From Bifidobacteriaceae bacterium (lineage in GTDB: Bacteria > Actinomycetota > Actinomycetes > Actinomycetales > WQXJ01), in NCBI GenBank assembly GCA_031278675.1, contig JAITJY010000304.1, forward strand, positions 1-12,991: a DNA stretch of 12,991 bases. The letters are read 5' to 3'. Positions 11,029 to 12,991 of this stretch are shown one piece after another. The notes beneath the pieces were generated by a model, which made no database searches, was not told the DNA's origin, and saw only the letters and a list, made by a program, of their open reading frames with translations. Position numbers and translations under genes: made by a program. Each line of letters begins with the position of its first letter. The stretch's first letter is position 1.

Positions 11029-12675
11029 GTGACCCCCAGACCGCCGGAGGACGAGACCCCGTGGACAGCCGTCCGCGGCACCGGATACTGGCGCCCGCCC
11101 GAACCCACCAGCGGTTCTGAGTCTGATGGGGCCGGGCATGCGGCCGAGTCCTTGGATGACCGGCCTGGTCTAGGTCCGCGCTTCGGGTATCGCGGTGGCC
11201 TGCCGGCGGCTTCTTCGCCGTTGGCGACCGGTGGTCCGTTGACGGAGCCTCGGGCCCGCAGTGGGCAGGGTGGGCCTGGTGTCACCTCAAGCGGCGCCTC
11301 CTTGGGCGGAGACCCCGCCCTGAGCGCCTGGGCTACGGGGACTCCGTATGACGTGGGCCCAACTGCGCCCGGGATCCCAAGCATTCCCGCCGTGCCTGGT
11401 GCGTCCGTTGTTCCGGGAGTCCCCGGTGCGTCCGGAATTCCCGGTGTTCCTGGTGTTCCGGGTGTGTCCGGTATTCCGCCGGTGCCCGGTGCGTCCGGTA
11501 TTCCTGGTGTTCCGGGTGGGTCCGGTATTCCTGGTGTTCCGGGTGCGTCCGGTATTCCTGGTGTTCCTGGTGTTCCCGGTGCGTCCGGTATTCCGCCGGT
11601 GCCGGGTGCGTCCGGTATTCCTGGTGTTCCTGGTGTGTCCGGTATTCCTGGTGTTCCTGGTGTTCCCGGTGCGTCCGGTATTCCGCCGGTGCCGGGTGTG
11701 TCCGGAATTCCTGGTGTTCCGGGTGCGTCCGGTATTCCTGGTGTTCCGGGTGCGTCCGGAATCCCTCCTGTCCCCGGTGCGTCCAGCATTCCGCCCGTGC
11801 CCGGTGCGTCCGTTGTTCCTGCGGTCCCGGGTGCGTCCGGCGGCATCGGCGGCGGGGACTTGTGGAACGCCGGAGCGGGCTGGGACGCTGGCGCGGGTTT
11901 GGGTTCGGGTGCGGGCTGGGGCTCGGGGCCAATGGGGGGTACGGGGGCTCGCGGATGGGGCGAGCCGGTGGTGACCGAACGGCCCAGCTTGCCCGCTCCG
12001 AAGCGGCGCCGGACTTGGATGACGATTGTCACCATTGTGGCTGTGACGGCGATCGCGATCGGCGGGTTCAGGTTGGTTTGGGACTTGGCCACGCCGGGTC
12101 GGCTGGATATCCCGGTGCCGAAAGACGTCGAGGTCCAGGCGAACGGCCTGCCTGTGGGGTACGAATTTGCGGCCGCCTTGAGTGGTCAAGGGGACAAGCT
12201 GATGTGCGGCCCCATCTCTTGGGAACTCGTCGGCGAAGTTCCGCCGGGTGGGCGTACTGCTGTGATGGAGGCGGTCGAACTGTTGTCGACTTTGACGGGG
12301 TTGACTGTTCAGCCGGCCGATCAGGTCGGGATCGCTGCTGTGCCGTTTACTTTGGAGTTTGTCTCGGCCTCGGAGCTTGCCCGCGCCGCCGCTGGCTACG
12401 GCGGCGGCAACGAGGCTATTGGCCTGGCTATCACCATGCACAGTTCGGTGGGCATCACGTCTTCACAGATTCTTCTGAGCGAGCCGTTTTTCTCTGCGGC
12501 TTTGGCTTCCAACGAGGACCAGGCTGTGCTGGTAGTTCTGCACGAACTGGGCCACGCACTGGGTCTGGGCCACTCCGCTGACCCGTCCTCCGTGATGTAC
12601 CCCTACCTTTCGGCGCAGGGCCGCATCACTGATGCGGATGTGGTGGCGTTCAAGGCCGTAACACCGTCTTGCTGA
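11029..12675 (+). CDS. Membrane-anchored matrixin-type zinc metalloprotease with collagen-like N-terminal region
   Basis: 548 aa from GTG 11029. Order: a Pro/charged N-terminus (1-114); 52 consecutive G-X-Y-type triplets (115-270); a Gly/Trp-rich stretch (271-320); a basic cluster, KRRR (325-328); one membrane helix (about 331-351, TIVTIVAVTAIAIGGF); and a C-terminal protease domain (about 360-548). The latter has HELGHALGLGHSADPSSVMYP (His505, Glu506, His509, His515, Met-turn Met523), the HExxHxxGxxH zinc site of metzincins/matrixins. Cys393 and Cys548 may form a disulfide outside. There is no N-terminal signal peptide, and basic residues before the helix predict type II topology: protease outside, G-X-Y region in the cytosol. 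The substrate is unknown. It is monocistronic, downstream of the PHP gene. The protease call is strong; a collagen triple helix is inference. Confidence 0.88.
   Translation: MTPRPPEDETPWTAVRGTGYWRPPEPTSGSESDGAGHAAESLDDRPGLGPRFGYRGGLPAASSPLATGGPLTEPRARSGQGGPGVTSSGASLGGDPALSAWATGTPYDVGPTAPGIPSIPAVPGASVVPGVPGASGIPGVPGVPGVSGIPPVPGASGIPGVPGGSGIPGVPGASGIPGVPGVPGASGIPPVPGASGIPGVPGVSGIPGVPGVPGASGIPPVPGVSGIPGVPGASGIPGVPGASGIPPVPGASSIPPVPGASVVPAVPGASGGIGGGDLWNAGAGWDAGAGLGSGAGWGSGPMGGTGARGWGEPVVTERPSLPAPKRRRTWMTIVTIVAVTAIAIGGFRLVWDLATPGRLDIPVPKDVEVQANGLPVGYEFAAALSGQGDKLMCGPISWELVGEVPPGGRTAVMEAVELLSTLTGLTVQPADQVGIAAVPFTLEFVSASELARAAAGYGGGNEAIGLAITMHSSVGITSSQILLSEPFFSAALASNEDQAVLVVLHELGHALGLGHSADPSSVMYPYLSAQGRITDADVVAFKAVTPSC
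11371..11838 (+). repeat. Collagen-like Gly-X-Y coding repeat (52 triplets)
   Basis: Residues 115-270 read as 52 consecutive triplets, 41 starting with Gly. The common triplets are GIP, GVP, GAS and GVS; most of the rest are PVP, at fairly regular places. Third positions are only Pro or Ser. Higher-order units of about 27 bp (GIP-GVP-GAS or GIP-PVP-GAS) recur. DNA units such as GGTGTTCCG and GGTGCGTCC are highly uniform, pointing to recent or ongoing expansion and contraction. Confidence 0.92.
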
Positions 12676-12760
12676 GCCGCAGGCGCCGCATGTCAGCGGC
12701 CGCGCCCGCTGTCCGGTCATGGGACATTGTGAAGGATTCGTGAGGATTCTCGCCGCCCTA

Positions 12761-12789
12761 TTGTGAAGCTCTCCATCCAGTAGTAGCTT
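12761..12789 (+). promoter_or_regulatory. Candidate promoter for the last gene
   Basis: TTGTGA (12761-12766) and TAGCTT (12784-12789) are separated by exactly 17 nt. A start near 12796 would give a leader of about 118 nt before GTG 12914, unlike the leaderless genes nearby. Just upstream lies an imperfect direct repeat, GTGAAGGATTC then GTGAGGATTC. Confidence 0.4.
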
Positions 12790-12798
12790 GTGGGCCAT

Positions 12799-12827
12799 GG
12801 CCGGTCAGGCCGTCGCTGACCGTGGCC
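12799..12827 (+). promoter_or_regulatory. Leader hairpin upstream of the last gene
   Basis: GGTCAG (12803-12808) pairs with CTGACC (12816-12821) around a 7-nt loop. The stem can extend outward through GGCC / GGCC past a 2-nt bulge. It would form at the very 5' end of the predicted transcript. No T-run follows, so a stability or translational role is more likely than termination. Confidence 0.4.
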
Positions 12828-12913
12828 GGCGCCCTCTATCCGTTCTGAGTCAATTATTCCGGGGACTGTCGGCATTGCGCTGGCTTCCCTCTCAAATTGC
12901 ATTGGAGGCTGTC

Positions 12914-12991
12914 GTGACTACCAGATCTACATTGAATCGTTCTGCAAGGCGGGGCTTGAGTGGTGCGCGCTGCTCGCGGCGGGTGTTTGCG
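12914..12991 (+). CDS. Start of an unidentified, probably exported protein (cut by window edge)
   Basis: GTG 12914 follows an SD (GGAGG, 12904-12908, 5-nt spacing) and opens 26 codons to the window end: MTTRSTLNRSARRGLSG, then ARCSRRVFA. This is a basic, Arg-rich stretch like the n-region of a long signal peptide, with a hydrophobic core perhaps starting at VFA. The protein body is not in view, so neither family nor function can be given. Unlike most neighbours it has an SD and a long leader, which fits a separately regulated gene. Confidence 0.5.
   Translation, partial: MTTRSTLNRSARRGLSGARCSRRVFA

Noticed and set aside
11001..12441. Long minus-strand open frames opposite the protease (363 and 384 residues), one with collagen-like DAPGTPGIP repeats
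   Set aside because: They mirror the sense repeat, have no SD, promoter or known domain, and the sense frame encodes a complete metalloprotease.
12725..12745. Possible cAMP-receptor (Crp/GlxR) site near TGTGAAGGATTCGTGA
   Set aside because: Only one half resembles TGTGA-N6-TCACA; the second half does not match.

Overview
The window is GC-rich chromosomal DNA from a high-GC actinobacterium (Actinomycetota). This rests on codon use, an actinobacterial-type L10 leader, and families typical of the phylum: DUF5709, the CBS/MgtE_N - DUF1003 - Mrp cluster, an Rv1264-type adenylate cyclase, and an AztD zinc chaperone. Many genes lack a Shine-Dalgarno (SD) sequence and have a -10 box 6-8 nt from the start codon, as in leaderless actinobacterial transcripts. 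I cannot place the genus from sequence alone.

Layout. 1-556 (-): 5' part of an AztD-like zinc metallochaperone lipoprotein, with a palindrome in its promoter. 742-1749 (+): NYN/PIN-like nuclease-fold protein. 1808-2515 (+): purine nucleoside phosphorylase DeoD. 2516-2960: a 36-bp tandem repeat, then the promoter, L10 leader and attenuator of rplJ. 2961-3938 (+): rplJ and rplL, separated by a hairpin. 3939-4154: a 65-bp tandem repeat ending in a strong hairpin. 4155-4514 (-): DUF5709 protein, diverging from birA (4535-5500, +). 5549-6580 (+): class III adenylate cyclase, converging and overlapping by 15 bp with an operon on the minus strand: MgtE_N/CBS protein (9862-8390), DUF1003 membrane protein (8406-7669), Mrp-type P-loop ATPase (7657-6566). 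10050-10922 (+): PHP-domain phosphoesterase containing a 22-bp perfect palindrome. 11029-12675 (+): membrane-anchored matrixin-type metalloprotease with a 52-triplet Gly-X-Y collagen-like N-terminal region. 12914-12991 (+): start of an exported-looking protein after a long leader.

Most genes are independent housekeeping units: zinc handling, purine salvage, ribosomal stalk, biotinylation, cAMP synthesis, Fe-S ATPase, nucleotide phosphatase. The clear multi-gene units are rplJ-rplL and CBS-DUF1003-mrp. No mobile element, CRISPR array, tRNA or rRNA is visible, and I see no clear new multi-gene system.

The unusual theme is expansion of short in-frame or intergenic repeats: inside the active-site region of BirA, in the tails of the CBS and DUF1003 proteins, in the collagen-like protease, and in tandem arrays on both sides of rplJL. 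The best leads are the collagen-like domain on the predicted cytoplasmic side of a membrane protease, the AT-rich 22-bp palindrome, the BirA insertion and the substituted Lys in L7/L12.
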